Positions 8,344-16,432 are shown, numbered from the stretch's first letter. The stretch: 23,751 nt of DNA from CAZVJA01 sp964626885 (GCA_964626885.1 CAZVJA010000065.1:1-23751); one strand, 5' to 3'. The notes: generated by a model not told the origin, from the letters alone. Numbers and translations: made by a program.

Positions 8344-9675
8344 ATGAGTCACAAGTCGACACGGCGAGATTTCATCAAATCTTCAGGTGCTCTGGGCCTG
8401 GGTGTGGCCTGGTGGGTGGGAAATACCGCCTACGGTTTTGAAGACAGCAAGAATCCGGTCGAGCGTCTGAATTTCGCGTGCATTGGAGTGGGCGGAAAGG
8501 GGTCCAGTGACACCGATGCCGCCGGGTCCGAGGGAAATATTGTCGCCCTCTGTGACGTCGACGAAAATCAATTGAATAAGAAGGCAGCGAAGTTCCCGAA
8601 TGCCAAAAAATATCGCGATTACCGGAAGATGCTGGAGGATATGGCGGGTGACATTGATGCTGTAACCGTTGCCACTCCCGATCACAGTCATGCCGCCGCG
8701 AGCGCGATGGCCATGAATCTTGGCAAGCATTGTCATACGCAAAAGCCGCTCACTTGGTCGATTTATGAAGCACGACGGCTGCGTGAGATCGCCGCGGAGA
8801 AAAAAGTTGCCACCCAGATGGGGAACCAGGGAACCGCGGAGTCGGGACTGCGTGAAGCCGTGGAAGTGATTCGCTCCGGGGCGTTGGGTAACGTGAAGGA
8901 GGTCCATGTCTGGACGAATCGTCCTATTTGGCCACAGGGAGAAGGCCGTCCGAAAGAGACGCCTGGAATTCCCGGCAATGTGGATTGGTACCTGTTTCTG
9001 GGACCGGCACAAGACCGTCCGTATCATCCCTGTTATCATCCGTTTAAGTGGCGCGGGTGGGTCGATTTCGGCACCGGTGCCCTGGGAGACATGGCCTGCC
9101 ATACAGCAAACATGGCGGTAATGGCGCTCGATTTGTTCGACCCGATTTCGGTTGTTGCCGAGACTCCGGGAATCGTCGAGAATGAGACTTTCCCGAAATG
9201 GTCGATCATCAATTTCGAGTTTCCCTCGAACGAAAAACGGGGCCCAATCAAGTTTACCTGGTACGATGGCGGCAAGAAGGTCGATCCGGCGCTCTTGCAT
9301 GGTGAAAAGCAGGCCGACAGCGGCTCACTCATCATCGGCGACAAGGGCTCACTTTACTCGCCGAACGATTACGGTGCTCAATACGTGTTGTTGCCGAAAG
9401 AGAACTTCAAAGACTTCAAGAAGCCGGAGCCGAGCTTGCCGCGGTCTCCCGGCCACTTCAAGGAGTTTGCGATTGCCTGCCGCGGCGGTGCGCCTGCCAT
9501 GTCTAACTTCGGATACGCCGGACGGCTCACCGAGACGATCCTGCTGGGCAATCTCGCTCTGCGGGCGGGGAGCGGCAATAAAGTCGATTGGGATGCTGCC
9601 AACTTGAAGGCGACCAACCATCCCGAACTCGATCCGTTTATCAAACGCGAATATCGCCAAGGCTGGACAATCTAG
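8344..9675 (+). CDS. Tat-exported Gfo/Idh/MocA family oxidoreductase
   Basis: ATG 8344 has AGGAG at 8332-8336 with seven-base spacing, and the frame then opens directly into a twin-arginine signal (STRRDFIKSSGALGLG, residues 5-20). A more distal ATG at 8215 would bury the signal, so it was rejected. The 443-residue product has the Rossmann nucleotide-binding start (ACIGVGGKG, 45-53), ATPDHSHA (110-117) and GALGDMACH (245-253). The family's usual EKP is QKP here (133-135), keeping the functional lysine. QKP is, as far as I recall, normal in the large planctomycete set of Tat-exported members. These enzymes are NAD(P)-dependent sugar or polyol oxidoreductases or glycoside-processing enzymes. 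The substrate cannot be read from sequence. The gene is monocistronic and ends at a strong terminator. Confidence 0.9.
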   Translation: MSHKSTRRDFIKSSGALGLGVAWWVGNTAYGFEDSKNPVERLNFACIGVGGKGSSDTDAAGSEGNIVALCDVDENQLNKKAAKFPNAKKYRDYRKMLEDMAGDIDAVTVATPDHSHAAASAMAMNLGKHCHTQKPLTWSIYEARRLREIAAEKKVATQMGNQGTAESGLREAVEVIRSGALGNVKEVHVWTNRPIWPQGEGRPKETPGIPGNVDWYLFLGPAQDRPYHPCYHPFKWRGWVDFGTGALGDMACHTANMAVMALDLFDPISVVAETPGIVENETFPKWSIINFEFPSNEKRGPIKFTWYDGGKKVDPALLHGEKQADSGSLIIGDKGSLYSPNDYGAQYVLLPKENFKDFKKPEPSLPRSPGHFKEFAIACRGGAPAMSNFGYAGRLTETILLGNLALRAGSGNKVDWDAANLKATNHPELDPFIKREYRQGWTI

Positions 9676-9711
9676 CGTCCAGGCTTGCCGATTCATCACC
9701 ATAACGACTGA

Positions 9712-9741
9712 AGCCCAGCGATCGCCGTCGCTGGGCTTTTT
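9712..9741 (+). terminator. Intrinsic terminator after the Gfo/Idh/MocA gene
   Basis: A 10-bp perfect stem, AGCCCAGCGA (9712-9721) with TCGCTGGGCT (9728-9737), has a six-base loop and runs into TTTTT. It lies 37 bases after the stop codon. Confidence 0.9.
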
Positions 9742-9879
9742 ACATTCCAGGGAGACGTTCTGTCTCGCACTGTCCAAGCTTTCGGCCGGCTTGAAATCCG
9801 GCTGGGCTCTCATCAGACTCGCAAAGAGAACTTCAGACATCCCCGCGAACTGATCGCAAACCAGCGATTACCCACGCCC

Positions 9880-10626
9880 ATGCGTATTTTAAGCTATAAC
9901 ATTCACAAGGGGATAGGTGGCCGGGATCGCCGTTACCGGCTTGAGCGGATCATCGATGTTATCGAATCAGAGAATCCCGACCTGATCTGCCTGCAGGAAG
10001 TTGACCGAAATGTCCGACGTTCGAGGTTTGAGGACCAACCCGCGCTGCTGGCGGACCGATTCAATTCCGCGGAGCGGATGTTTCAGATGAACGTTCATCT
10101 TTCGACCGGAGGGTATGGGAACCTAATCCTTTCTCGCTGGCCCTTTCGGACGCGGCATCAAATCTCGATTCGCCATAAAAGCCGGAAGCCGCGCGGCGCG
10201 CAGATCGCAACCGTTGAATCCCCCGAAGGATTGCTCCGACTTGTCAACTGGCACCTTGGTCTGGGGGAACGTGAACGCCACTGGCAGGTGGAGCATCTGC
10301 TGGGCCACCATCTCTTTCGCGAGTCGGAAGGGCTGCCAACGATGATAGTCGGCGATTTCAACGACTGGCGGAACACATTGGCGGATGGTCCATTTAGCAG
10401 CCGAGGTTTCTCGCAGGTGACGGCCCCGGTTTCACGGTTTCGCTCGTTTCCCGCTTACCTGGCGGTCGGATCGCTCGACAAGGCGTTTGCCCGTGGGGAA
10501 GTCGACGTCCGTCATGTGCGAGTTGTTCGCTCGCATCTGTCTCGCCGGGCATCGGATCACCTTCCACTGGTGATTGATTTTCACCTGTTGAACCAACCTG
10601 CCATGATGCAGAATTCATCCGACTGA
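9880..10626 (+). CDS. Endonuclease/exonuclease/phosphatase (EEP) family protein
   Basis: This 248-residue protein shows the full EEP metal-dependent phosphodiesterase pattern: ILSYNIHKG (N7), LICLQEVDR (E40), GNLILSRWP, LVNWHLGLG (H125), IVGDFNDW (D159, N161) and RASDHLPLV (D226, H227). All expected catalytic positions are present, so it should be active on a phosphodiester or phosphomonoester. The family spans nucleases, sphingomyelinases and phosphatases, and the sequence does not choose among them. There is no signal peptide, so it is probably cytoplasmic. No clear ribosome binding site precedes ATG 9880; the start is chosen because the conserved ILSYNIH motif begins two residues later. 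The gene stands alone, 204 bases after the previous gene, and converges on the cytochrome-like gene. Confidence 0.88.
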   Translation: MRILSYNIHKGIGGRDRRYRLERIIDVIESENPDLICLQEVDRNVRRSRFEDQPALLADRFNSAERMFQMNVHLSTGGYGNLILSRWPFRTRHQISIRHKSRKPRGAQIATVESPEGLLRLVNWHLGLGERERHWQVEHLLGHHLFRESEGLPTMIVGDFNDWRNTLADGPFSSRGFSQVTAPVSRFRSFPAYLAVGSLDKAFARGEVDVRHVRVVRSHLSRRASDHLPLVIDFHLLNQPAMMQNSSD

Positions 10627-10630
10627 AAAG

Positions 10631-10663
10631 CACAAGGCCGCCCTTTGGAGGGGCGGCCTTGTG
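10631..10663. terminator. Bidirectional terminator hairpin between convergent genes
   Basis: A perfect 13-bp stem, CACAAGGCCGCCC (10631-10643) with GGGCGGCCTTGTG (10651-10663), has a seven-base loop. It starts four bases after the EEP stop. On the minus strand CTTTTC follows, so it may also serve the cytochrome-like gene. On the plus strand there is no T-run. Confidence 0.75.
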
Positions 10664-10696
10664 ATCACTTCGTGTTACTTTGAAAATCCGAGAGTC

Positions 10697-11122
10697 TTAC
10701 TTCTTTTCTTCTTTGGTCTCGTTCTTCGCGGGCAACTGTTTCGCTTTGAGCAGATCGCCGAAGGTCTTGCCTTCGACCTCGCTCTTGGCTTCCTCGGTCT
10801 TCTTCAAAGCCTCGTCAATTTGCTTGGGGTCTTTCACTCCAGGCTTTTCAATCTTATCCTTGCCGATGACCTTTTTGAGCGACTCGGCCATCGCCTTGCC
10901 ATAGGCGTTCCACTTCTTGTCCGCAGGCTTGCCGATATGGCAGACACCGCATCTGACGGTATTCTTAATGTCGTTCGCCTTCGCGACCTCCTCGTATTTC
11001 TTAAGAAACTCCGTCTGGTAATTTGGCCGAGCTTCCGCTTGTCGAGTGGCGGAGACAACCAGCACTCCAAATACCACGAGGCCGCATACGAGGGCCGTTT
11101 TCATTCTCCAAACGCTGCGCAT
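10697..11122 (-). CDS. Small exported monoheme cytochrome c-like protein
   Basis: This 141-residue protein has an N-terminal signal peptide (hydrophobic residues about 8-24, probable cut after AEA near 31) and one CXXCH heme-attachment motif, CGVCHIG (C58, C61, H62). The region after it is lysine- and glutamate-rich and charged, ending in KNETKEEKK. No clear distal Met ligand pattern was identified, so the axial ligand is uncertain. Periplasmic electron transfer is the natural inference from heme attachment, but the partner is unknown. The start at ATG 11122 has GGAG eight bases upstream. ATG 11104 is in frame but its would-be site is too close. It is transcribed alone from a strong predicted promoter with a leader of about 145 bases. 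Confidence 0.75.
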   Translation of the reverse strand: MRSVWRMKTALVCGLVVFGVLVVSATRQAEARPNYQTEFLKKYEEVAKANDIKNTVRCGVCHIGKPADKKWNAYGKAMAESLKKVIGKDKIEKPGVKDPKQIDEALKKTEEAKSEVEGKTFGDLLKAKQLPAKNETKEEKK

Positions 11123-11511
11123 GAAGTTTTCTCCAGTTCCAATGGCTGTGAACTCAACGGCAACCTCTGCCCCCTGCGGCCGAGAGACCCGGTCCCCGTT
11201 ACAAAGGAGCCGTATTCCCGCGCGCGGATCGTCGTATCACCGGTCAGTCGCCGTCGAAAAACGACAGCAGTATTAGACTTCGCCTTGGAAAATGTGTCAA
11301 CTCAACAGTGATTGCTGATGCGTTTCAGGTGGCAAACAGTCGCTGTTGTGGTGATAAGTGCTTTCTAAACAATGGGTTGCATTGAACAGTCGCTCAGCGT
11401 AGATGATCAACTCAGATTGTATGTTTAGCAAATTCATCAGCCGGCACGACATCAGTGTTCCAGCATGGCGCCCATCCTTTTCATTCATTAAAGATGTGTG
11501 CTTCTAAAACT
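11123..11511. other. 389-base intergenic region with a promoter and long leader
   Basis: This region separates two minus-strand genes. The left part (11123-11265) is the predicted leader of the cytochrome-like gene, and its promoter is at 11272-11300. The right part (11301-11511) is relatively AT-rich and shows no terminator or credible gene. A 63-codon minus-strand ORF at 11297-11488 has no ribosome binding site and no recognisable features. Confidence 0.5.
11272..11300 (-). promoter_or_regulatory. Near-consensus sigma70 promoter of the cytochrome-like gene
   Basis: On the minus strand, a perfect TTGACA (11300-11295) is followed by a 17-base spacer and TCTAAT (11277-11272), which matches the -10 consensus at five of six positions. 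The predicted start near 11265 leaves a leader of about 145 bases. Confidence 0.6.
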
Positions 11512-12711
11512 TCATCGTTGATAGATGGGGAGCAACTGGTACGGGGTGCTCAATGCCAAGGCCGAGAGGGCAGTCGTGTAGACGTTGCCGAACTTCCCAT
11601 CTCGAATTGCTTCTGCCTGCCATGAACCGTCAAACGCCTGATTTCTTGCCATCACATCGAGGAAATCGGGAAAGAACCGGTGCCAGTAATCTCCCCCAAG
11701 CTGGAACATCGCCTGGCTGCAATAGAATGCGCTGTAATGATACCGGTCCTCGAAATACCGCGAGCGATTGTATTCAGCGAACGAGCTCCGCAAGATCCAG
11801 TCGCCGGCCTGCTTCGCGGTCGGGTCGCCATGTTCTCCAGCCAGGGCGAGACAGACAATTCCAGCTCCAACCATTCCCCGGCTGCAATAGCGTTCGTCTC
11901 CAGATAGGGCATAGACGAACCCTCGTTCTTGAGAGTCGAAAGAACGGTGAACGTAGTTCATCGCCTCGGTAATCCATTCCTCAGGCACTTCGAACTCTGC
12001 GTTGCGGGCTGAGCGAAGAAACATCAGCATCCAGACGGTAATCGAAAGATCGGCGTCATTTTGCGTTACTTCCCGCAGGTACCGCCAGCCTCCGCGTTCG
12101 TCGGGATTCCGCTTGGGTTGCAATTGCTGAGCGCGCGTGTATTTGAGCGCCAGCGGAATCGCCTCGCGAATACGATTGTGCAAGTGCGACGAAGTCATTC
12201 CGTAAACTTCTCCGAGCATCACACCGGCAATGGCATGGTTGTAGTGCCCGGCCGTTGACGAATAGCCGCCGCGTCTCCCCATCAATGAGCCGGTAGTGGG
12301 ATCTTGATATCCCAGAACGAACTCAATGGCCCGTTCCATTTGCTCGCCATATGGTCCTTTTCCCGGCTGATGACCTCGGGCGAGCATCGCCATGACACAA
12401 AGTGCTGTGACCCCCGGCTGCCCACCGGAGCTGGTGGGAAACGAACCATCGCTTTGCTGACGCCGCGAGAGGAATTCAATACCACGATCGACCGCACGAT
12501 CGACCTTGATCCATTGCTCCGGTGTGAGAACCGGACGCTCGTCGATTACGGCACCCCGATTGGGCTTCGTCATTGTCGGAACCTGCGCAAGCCCCTTTGT
12601 ACTTGCCGAACTCAGAATAAGAACGACTGCCAGGCAATACGCCCCCATTTGCAAAATGGAAGGTCTGAGGTTTTCCAGCAGAGTAATTTCTATTTTGTGG
12701 TTGCCCATCAT
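11512..12711 (-). CDS. Exported prenyltransferase/squalene-oxidase repeat protein (terpene-cyclase fold)
   Basis: This is a 399-residue protein with an N-terminal hydrophobic signal (about 22-36). The rest is an all-helical repeat protein with QW-like motifs of the prenyltransferase/squalene oxidase repeat class: GIEFLSRRQQSDGSFP (77-92), ERGGWRYLREV (205-215) and ARNQAFDGSW (355-364). It is far shorter than squalene-hopene cyclase (about 630-720 residues) and lacks a DXDD acid motif, so it is unlikely to be a hopanoid cyclase. Similar exported alpha/alpha-toroid proteins are common in planctomycetes, with unknown function. ATG 12711 and ATG 12708 are adjacent; AAGGA at 12719-12715 is better spaced for 12708. 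It is the last of three minus-strand envelope genes, 231 bases after the membrane protein. Confidence 0.78.
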   Translation of the reverse strand: MMGNHKIEITLLENLRPSILQMGAYCLAVVLILSSASTKGLAQVPTMTKPNRGAVIDERPVLTPEQWIKVDRAVDRGIEFLSRRQQSDGSFPTSSGGQPGVTALCVMAMLARGHQPGKGPYGEQMERAIEFVLGYQDPTTGSLMGRRGGYSSTAGHYNHAIAGVMLGEVYGMTSSHLHNRIREAIPLALKYTRAQQLQPKRNPDERGGWRYLREVTQNDADLSITVWMLMFLRSARNAEFEVPEEWITEAMNYVHRSFDSQERGFVYALSGDERYCSRGMVGAGIVCLALAGEHGDPTAKQAGDWILRSSFAEYNRSRYFEDRYHYSAFYCSQAMFQLGGDYWHRFFPDFLDVMARNQAFDGSWQAEAIRDGKFGNVYTTALSALALSTPYQLLPIYQR

Positions 12712-12854
12712 CGTTCCTTGCTGCTGGGGCGCGACCGGTCATGGCATGCTTCCATGAACATGAATAGGATGCGGTGATCGATTCCGCATTCGCGTCCAGA
12801 CTCAGCGGACGGTCGCGTTTGGTGTCTCGGCCCATGTCGCCGCCAGATGCTGAA

Positions 12855-12884
12855 AGGATAGCATCTCGGCGACTCAAATGTCCA
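12855..12884 (-). promoter_or_regulatory. Possible promoter of the terpene-cyclase-fold gene
   Basis: On the minus strand TGGACA (12884-12879) and TATCCT (12860-12855) lie 18 bases apart in the 231-base gap before the gene. The -35 is good and the -10 modest. If real, this gene can be transcribed separately from the two upstream genes. Confidence 0.3.
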
Positions 12885-12942
12885 GAACCGGTTTTTGACA
12901 TCGGCGATCGCGACGCGGCGAATGAAGCTTCGTTCTGCGGCA

Positions 12943-13557
12943 TCAGTCGCATGGGCGCGAGACGGCTTTAAACTCGCGACTGACGGACTGCGACGCAATC
13001 CAAACGGCCGCAGCCGCACTCGCCGCGATTTCGAGTGACCAGAAGATTTCGGGCCAAGGGGAGCTCCAGCGCCCGAAAGGAGCCAGTCGCCGCGCAAGAT
13101 AACCACGAAACTCAGTGTGTAACCCCAGTGACTCTCGCATATCGTCGAGCATTTTTCTCGACGTTGGATCCCCCTCGGGAGCATTGTTCTGAAGCAGTGC
13201 TGCGAGTGCCGATCTGGCTTTGTCGTTTTCGAGCGAGCGACGCATCTCGTTGACGAACAGACGATGAGATTCGACCGCCAATCCTATCTGACCCGCCACA
13301 ACCAGCAGTCCGACCAACCACGGTATGAATCGTTCTCCTTCGAACGCTAACTTGCGGGCCAGTTGCTTCAGGAGCCAACCCGCTCCCAGTCCATAGCCGA
13401 CTGCGAACAACCCGATCAATCTAATCCGGGCCGGAGCGTGTGCACAAATCAATGTCCAGGCGGTGACGCAAATAGCGCTGAGAACGATCCAAAGAAGAAA
13501 AGTTGATACACTTCCCCGCCGGCTGCCTGGGCCAATTCCAGGGTTATCGTCGGCCAT
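12943..13557 (-). CDS. Hypothetical membrane protein with four predicted transmembrane segments
   Basis: This 204-residue protein is not recognised as a named family. Hydrophobic segments are visible at about 18-40, 44-64, 78-95 and 168-190. Between the third and fourth lies a charged, probably helical region of about 70 residues (ESHRLFVNEMRRSLENDKA onward). ATG 13557 is preceded by a GGGGCGAG stretch that can serve as ribosome binding site. It follows the lipoprotein gene by only 51 bases on the same strand, so the two are probably co-transcribed and both are envelope proteins. No catalytic motif is visible. Confidence 0.65.
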   Translation of the reverse strand: MADDNPGIGPGSRRGSVSTFLLWIVLSAICVTAWTLICAHAPARIRLIGLFAVGYGLGAGWLLKQLARKLAFEGERFIPWLVGLLVVAGQIGLAVESHRLFVNEMRRSLENDKARSALAALLQNNAPEGDPTSRKMLDDMRESLGLHTEFRGYLARRLAPFGRWSSPWPEIFWSLEIAASAAAAVWIASQSVSREFKAVSRPCD

Positions 13558-13608
13558 GACGCTCGCCCCGTACGAAGAAGAGCTGGATTTCTGACCCCTG
13601 AATCCTGG

Positions 13609-14094
13609 TTATTTCGCTGCTTTCCCGTCGCCGTTCGCTGCTGCCCCACCGTCTTCGAGGGATTTCACGATCTGAAGCTCGTGATTTTCAACGTCGTATG
13701 CGTACTGGTATTTTTCAGGCAGAACCGGGAGGTGTATCTGGTTTTCCTTAATAATCTTCTGCATGAACTCCGCGTGATCTTTCGGATAGCGGTCGTTCAA
13801 ACCGCGGAAAATTTCGAGCGCGTGATGGATGCTCAACTTCGTAGCTTGCTCTAGGATCGGACGATATGCTTCGAGAGCGTACGTGGGAGACGGCTCAATT
13901 CGAACTTTCGAATCGCTCACAATTTGCTTGGCGTTCGGGTCAAACTGCTTTACATCCTGCGTTGTCTTGCCAATGATGCTGCCCGTCTTCTGTCCCTGTT
14001 TTTCGAGGGCGTCCATACAGCCAGCCAACATCACGACATTCGCTGCAACGAGGAAAAGCCACGCCCGGAACCCGGTTCCGTTTTCTCGCATCAT
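13609..14094 (-). CDS. Small lipoprotein of unknown function
   Basis: The start at ATG 14094 is chosen because GGGGA lies seven bases upstream and the frame opens into a lipoprotein signal: basic start, hydrophobic core and the lipobox LAGC with C26 as the lipid-modified cysteine. An extension to 14259 would add 55 residues with no ribosome binding site and would bury the signal. The mature part is about 136 residues and contains ALEIFRGLNDRYPKDHAEFM and a tyrosine-rich stretch, LPEKYQYAYDVENHELQI. It ends in a small-residue, lysine-rich tail. I do not recognise a named family. It heads a probable unit with the membrane protein 51 bases downstream. Confidence 0.7.
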   Translation of the reverse strand: MMRENGTGFRAWLFLVAANVVMLAGCMDALEKQGQKTGSIIGKTTQDVKQFDPNAKQIVSDSKVRIEPSPTYALEAYRPILEQATKLSIHHALEIFRGLNDRYPKDHAEFMQKIIKENQIHLPVLPEKYQYAYDVENHELQIVKSLEDGGAAANGDGKAAK

Positions 14095-14444
14095 GATTTG
14101 TTCCCCACGCATGAGAGTGCTGAAAAAGTCGGACGGAACCCCCGCAATCAGATCGGCGGCACTTGGATATCGTTGACAGTCCGTCTGCTTCAAGTCTATC
14201 CACCCGTTATCGCGCCAGCAATTGGAAAACTTTCCGTCTCCAAATGTGCTGTTGAACACGCGTCATGGTTCCGAATGGACCTGTGGACGGTCGAAGCGCC
14301 TCCCGCAAAATGCGATTCTTTTTCCATACAAGACTCACGGAGCACGGTGCGATACAATACCCCCTATTCCCCGCAGCGTCGCTCGAATAGACCGTTTGGC
14401 TGTTATGACGACGCAAACATCTTGCCTTTGGAGAGCCCATTACG
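14095..14444. other. 350-base divergent intergenic region
   Basis: This region lies between the lipoprotein gene (-) and the SDR gene (+). On the plus strand a good -10-like TACAAT (14353-14358) has no convincing -35. A perfect TTGACA (14173-14178) has only a weak partner, TATCCA (14197-14202), 18 bases on. Either could drive the SDR/cupin pair. No further gene is apparent. Confidence 0.4.
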
Positions 14445-15239
14445 ATGCAAGTCGACTTGAACAACCGCGTGGCCCTCGTCACCGGCGGTGCACAGGGAAT
14501 TGGCCGCGCGATCACCAAGAAACTCCTCGCCAACGGGGCGGCGGTGGCGCTGGTCGACATTGACGAGGCGACTGCAAAGCAGACTGCGGCCGAACTCGAC
14601 CCATCGGGCTCGCGCGTTGGCGTCTATCGAGGCGACGTCTCGGACGGTGTCCGGATGGCAGAGATCGCCGCCGAGGCCGCCAAGCGTTTCGGCCGGCTTG
14701 ACATCCTGGTCAACAACGCCGGTATCAACACCCGCAAGGACCGCCGCCCGATCCATGAATATTCCGACGACGACTGGCAGGCGATTTTGCGCGTCGATCT
14801 GACCGGCGTGTATGTGACGAGCAAAGTTGTAATTCCGCATCTGCTCGCCGCTGGTGGCGGACGGATCGTCAACATCGCATCGATCGCCGGCCTTGTTCCA
14901 CTGCGGCTGCAAAGTGCGTTCGTCGCCGCGAAAGCAGGGGTCATCAACCTCACGAAGTCGATGGCCCTGGAGCTGGGACCGCGCGGCATCCTGGTCAACG
15001 TGGTCGCTCCCGGGTCGACACTGACAGAGGGAACCCGGGCGTTGTTCTACGGCGCAGATGGCGCGTATTCGGAAATGGCAAGCAGTCTCGTGTCACATAT
15101 TCCGCTCGGGCGTCCCGGCGAGCCGGAAGAGATTGCGCACGCGGTGTTATTTCTCGTCGCGCCGGAGGCAAGTTATGTAACCGGCGCCACGATCACCGTG
15201 GATGGCGGCTGGACGGCGGGATACACGCGCGACTGGTAA
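14445..15239 (+). CDS. Short-chain dehydrogenase/reductase-fold protein lacking the catalytic tyrosine
   Basis: This 264-residue protein has the classical SDR size and the cofactor-binding motifs TGGAQGIG (13-20) and NNAG (90-93). D38 and D40 after the second strand suggest NAD(H) preference. S146 is in place (NIASIAG), and K163 lies where the YXXXK lysine should be. However, the tyrosine position, 13 residues after the serine, is F159: the motif reads FVAAK (codon TTC). The usual tetrad Asn also appears to be Asp (D118 in VDLTGVY). Without Tyr the standard proton transfer cannot occur, so this may be a non-catalytic or mechanistically altered SDR. ATG 14445 has GGAGAG about ten bases upstream. 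A small cupin gene follows on the same strand after 155 bases, suggesting a functional pair. Confidence 0.88.
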   Translation: MQVDLNNRVALVTGGAQGIGRAITKKLLANGAAVALVDIDEATAKQTAAELDPSGSRVGVYRGDVSDGVRMAEIAAEAAKRFGRLDILVNNAGINTRKDRRPIHEYSDDDWQAILRVDLTGVYVTSKVVIPHLLAAGGGRIVNIASIAGLVPLRLQSAFVAAKAGVINLTKSMALELGPRGILVNVVAPGSTLTEGTRALFYGADGAYSEMASSLVSHIPLGRPGEPEEIAHAVLFLVAPEASYVTGATITVDGGWTAGYTRDW

Positions 15240-15394
15240 ACGATTCGTGAATTTCATGAAATTCGGCGGAAAGGGCCGGTTGAAACCCACGAACTGAATA
15301 CACGGACAATTGCTGTGATGCCACAACCGTGATGGCACGATGTGTAAAGATTGGGAACCATTGAACAGTCTGACAACAATGAACGGAGCAAACG

Positions 15395-15811
15395 ATGGCC
15401 GAAATTAAGATGTTCAAGAGCTACGAAGGGGCAGGGAAGATCCAGAAGCCGGAGATTCCAGTTCAGCCGAATATCGTCACTGTCCGCGATGGCTGCCCGG
15501 TTAAATATCCCGGCTGCGAGGGAATTGGCGTGCGCGTCGTGCATCCGTCGAACCCGAAAGCCCCCGCGAAGAATTTCGGGATGGTGGTTTTCATTGTTCC
15601 GCCGCACGTCATCCTCCCTCCTGGCAGCCACGAGAACGAGGAATGTTATTACATCCTCCGCGGCGAGGGGACAATGACGCTGGCCGGTAAAAAAGTAGAA
15701 GTCCGTGAGGGGACGTTTATCCACCTTCCCAGTTGGTGTGAGCACGGAGTAGAGAACACCGGTGACGTAGCGCTCGAGATTCTGATCTGCACGTCGCCGC
15801 CGAATCCGTAA
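15395..15811 (+). CDS. Small single-domain cupin protein
   Basis: This 138-residue protein has a single cupin domain. Cupin motif 1 is at PPGSHENEECYYILRGEG (75-92): by spacing, H79 and E83 match the second His and the Glu ligands, and the first His is replaced by G77. Motif 2 is GTFIHLPSWCEHGVEN (106-121) with H117 as the remaining ligand and W114 in place of the usual Gly. Three of four usual metal ligands therefore remain. Small cupins range from sugar isomerases to dioxygenases and sensors, and no substrate can be assigned. ATG 15395 has GGAG six bases upstream. It follows the SDR-like gene and converges on the universal stress protein gene with only 18 bases between stop codons. Confidence 0.85.
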   Translation: MAEIKMFKSYEGAGKIQKPEIPVQPNIVTVRDGCPVKYPGCEGIGVRVVHPSNPKAPAKNFGMVVFIVPPHVILPPGSHENEECYYILRGEGTMTLAGKKVEVREGTFIHLPSWCEHGVENTGDVALEILICTSPPNP

Positions 15812-15823
15812 CCGGGCGATTCG
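15801..15823. other. Small hairpin spanning convergent stop codons
   Basis: CGAATC (15801-15806) and GATTCG (15818-15823) pair across the end of the cupin gene and the 18-base gap to the universal stress protein gene. There is no T-run. It may be a 3'-end structure shared by both messages. Confidence 0.25.
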
Positions 15824-15829
15824 TTGCCG

Positions 15830-16288
15830 CTACGGCATCACAAATTCATGCTCGGGATGGCGCACGGTGAGAACCGGGCAAGCCGCCTTGCGGACAACTT
15901 TTTCGGCGACGCTGCCCATCAAGGCGTGGGCGATTGCACCGCGACCGTGCGTTCCCAGCACGATCAGGTCGATCTTCTTTTCGTCGGCATACCGCAGGAT
16001 TTCGAGAAAAGGCGTCCCGGCGTGGGTGGTTCGAACCACTCCCTTACCTCCATTCCACTTCGGATCGAGGAAGGACGCGAGGCGCCGTTCCGCCTCGGCT
16101 TTGATTTCCGCCATGTAATTCCCCGGCACGGCATAAAAGCCATCGAAGTCGCTAATTAGATCCTGCATCACATACAGCAGGTGCAATTCAGCGCCAAATT
16201 TCTCGGCGAACTCGCAGGCGTACTTCAGTGCAACCTCGCTGTGTGAGCTGAAGTCGGTCGGAACCAGGATCTTATTCAGGCGAATCAT
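15830..16288 (-). CDS. Universal stress protein (UspA-like)
   Basis: This 152-residue protein is a single Usp domain. It begins with MIRLNKILVPTDFSSHSEVA, typical of the first strand and the LVPTDFS motif. It ends with the ATP-binding signature GTHGRGAIAHALMGS, which fits G-X2-G-X9-G-S exactly, then CPVLTVR. It should therefore be an ATP-binding type Usp. ATG 16288 is preferred over ATG 16300 because GAGG lies six bases before it, whereas 16300 has no site. Usp proteins are general stress and starvation factors without a fixed target. It is transcribed toward the cupin gene from its own predicted promoter, downstream of Hsp20 and CFA synthase on the same strand. Confidence 0.92.
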   Translation of the reverse strand: MIRLNKILVPTDFSSHSEVALKYACEFAEKFGAELHLLYVMQDLISDFDGFYAVPGNYMAEIKAEAERRLASFLDPKWNGGKGVVRTTHAGTPFLEILRYADEKKIDLIVLGTHGRGAIAHALMGSVAEKVVRKAACPVLTVRHPEHEFVMP

Positions 16289-16432
16289 TGGAAACCTCAT
16301 ATGTCAGGGTTGAGTGATTGCTGTTGAAATCGCAGATGGTTCCATGACAGCGAGCTCACCGATCGGTGTTTTCCTAATTGAAGACACGTCTCGGAAAGAA
16401 AGCCGACCATCTTACGCCGCGGTCGCTACCGG

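Noticed and set aside
8964..8990. QKP in place of EKP in the oxidoreductase (codons at 8740-8748) and nearby glycine-rich sequence as signs of inactivity
   Set aside because: The lysine is kept, and QKP is, as far as I know, usual in the Tat-exported planctomycete members.
8383..9300. 305-codon minus-strand ORF
   Set aside because: It is a shadow of the Gfo/Idh/MocA oxidoreductase gene.
10661..11311. 216-codon plus-strand ORF
   Set aside because: It is antisense to the cytochrome-like gene, whose signal peptide and CXXCH motif make the minus strand the coding one.
11297..11488. 63-codon minus-strand ORF in an intergenic region
   Set aside because: It has no ribosome binding site or recognisable domain, and it overlaps the -35 end of the cytochrome promoter.
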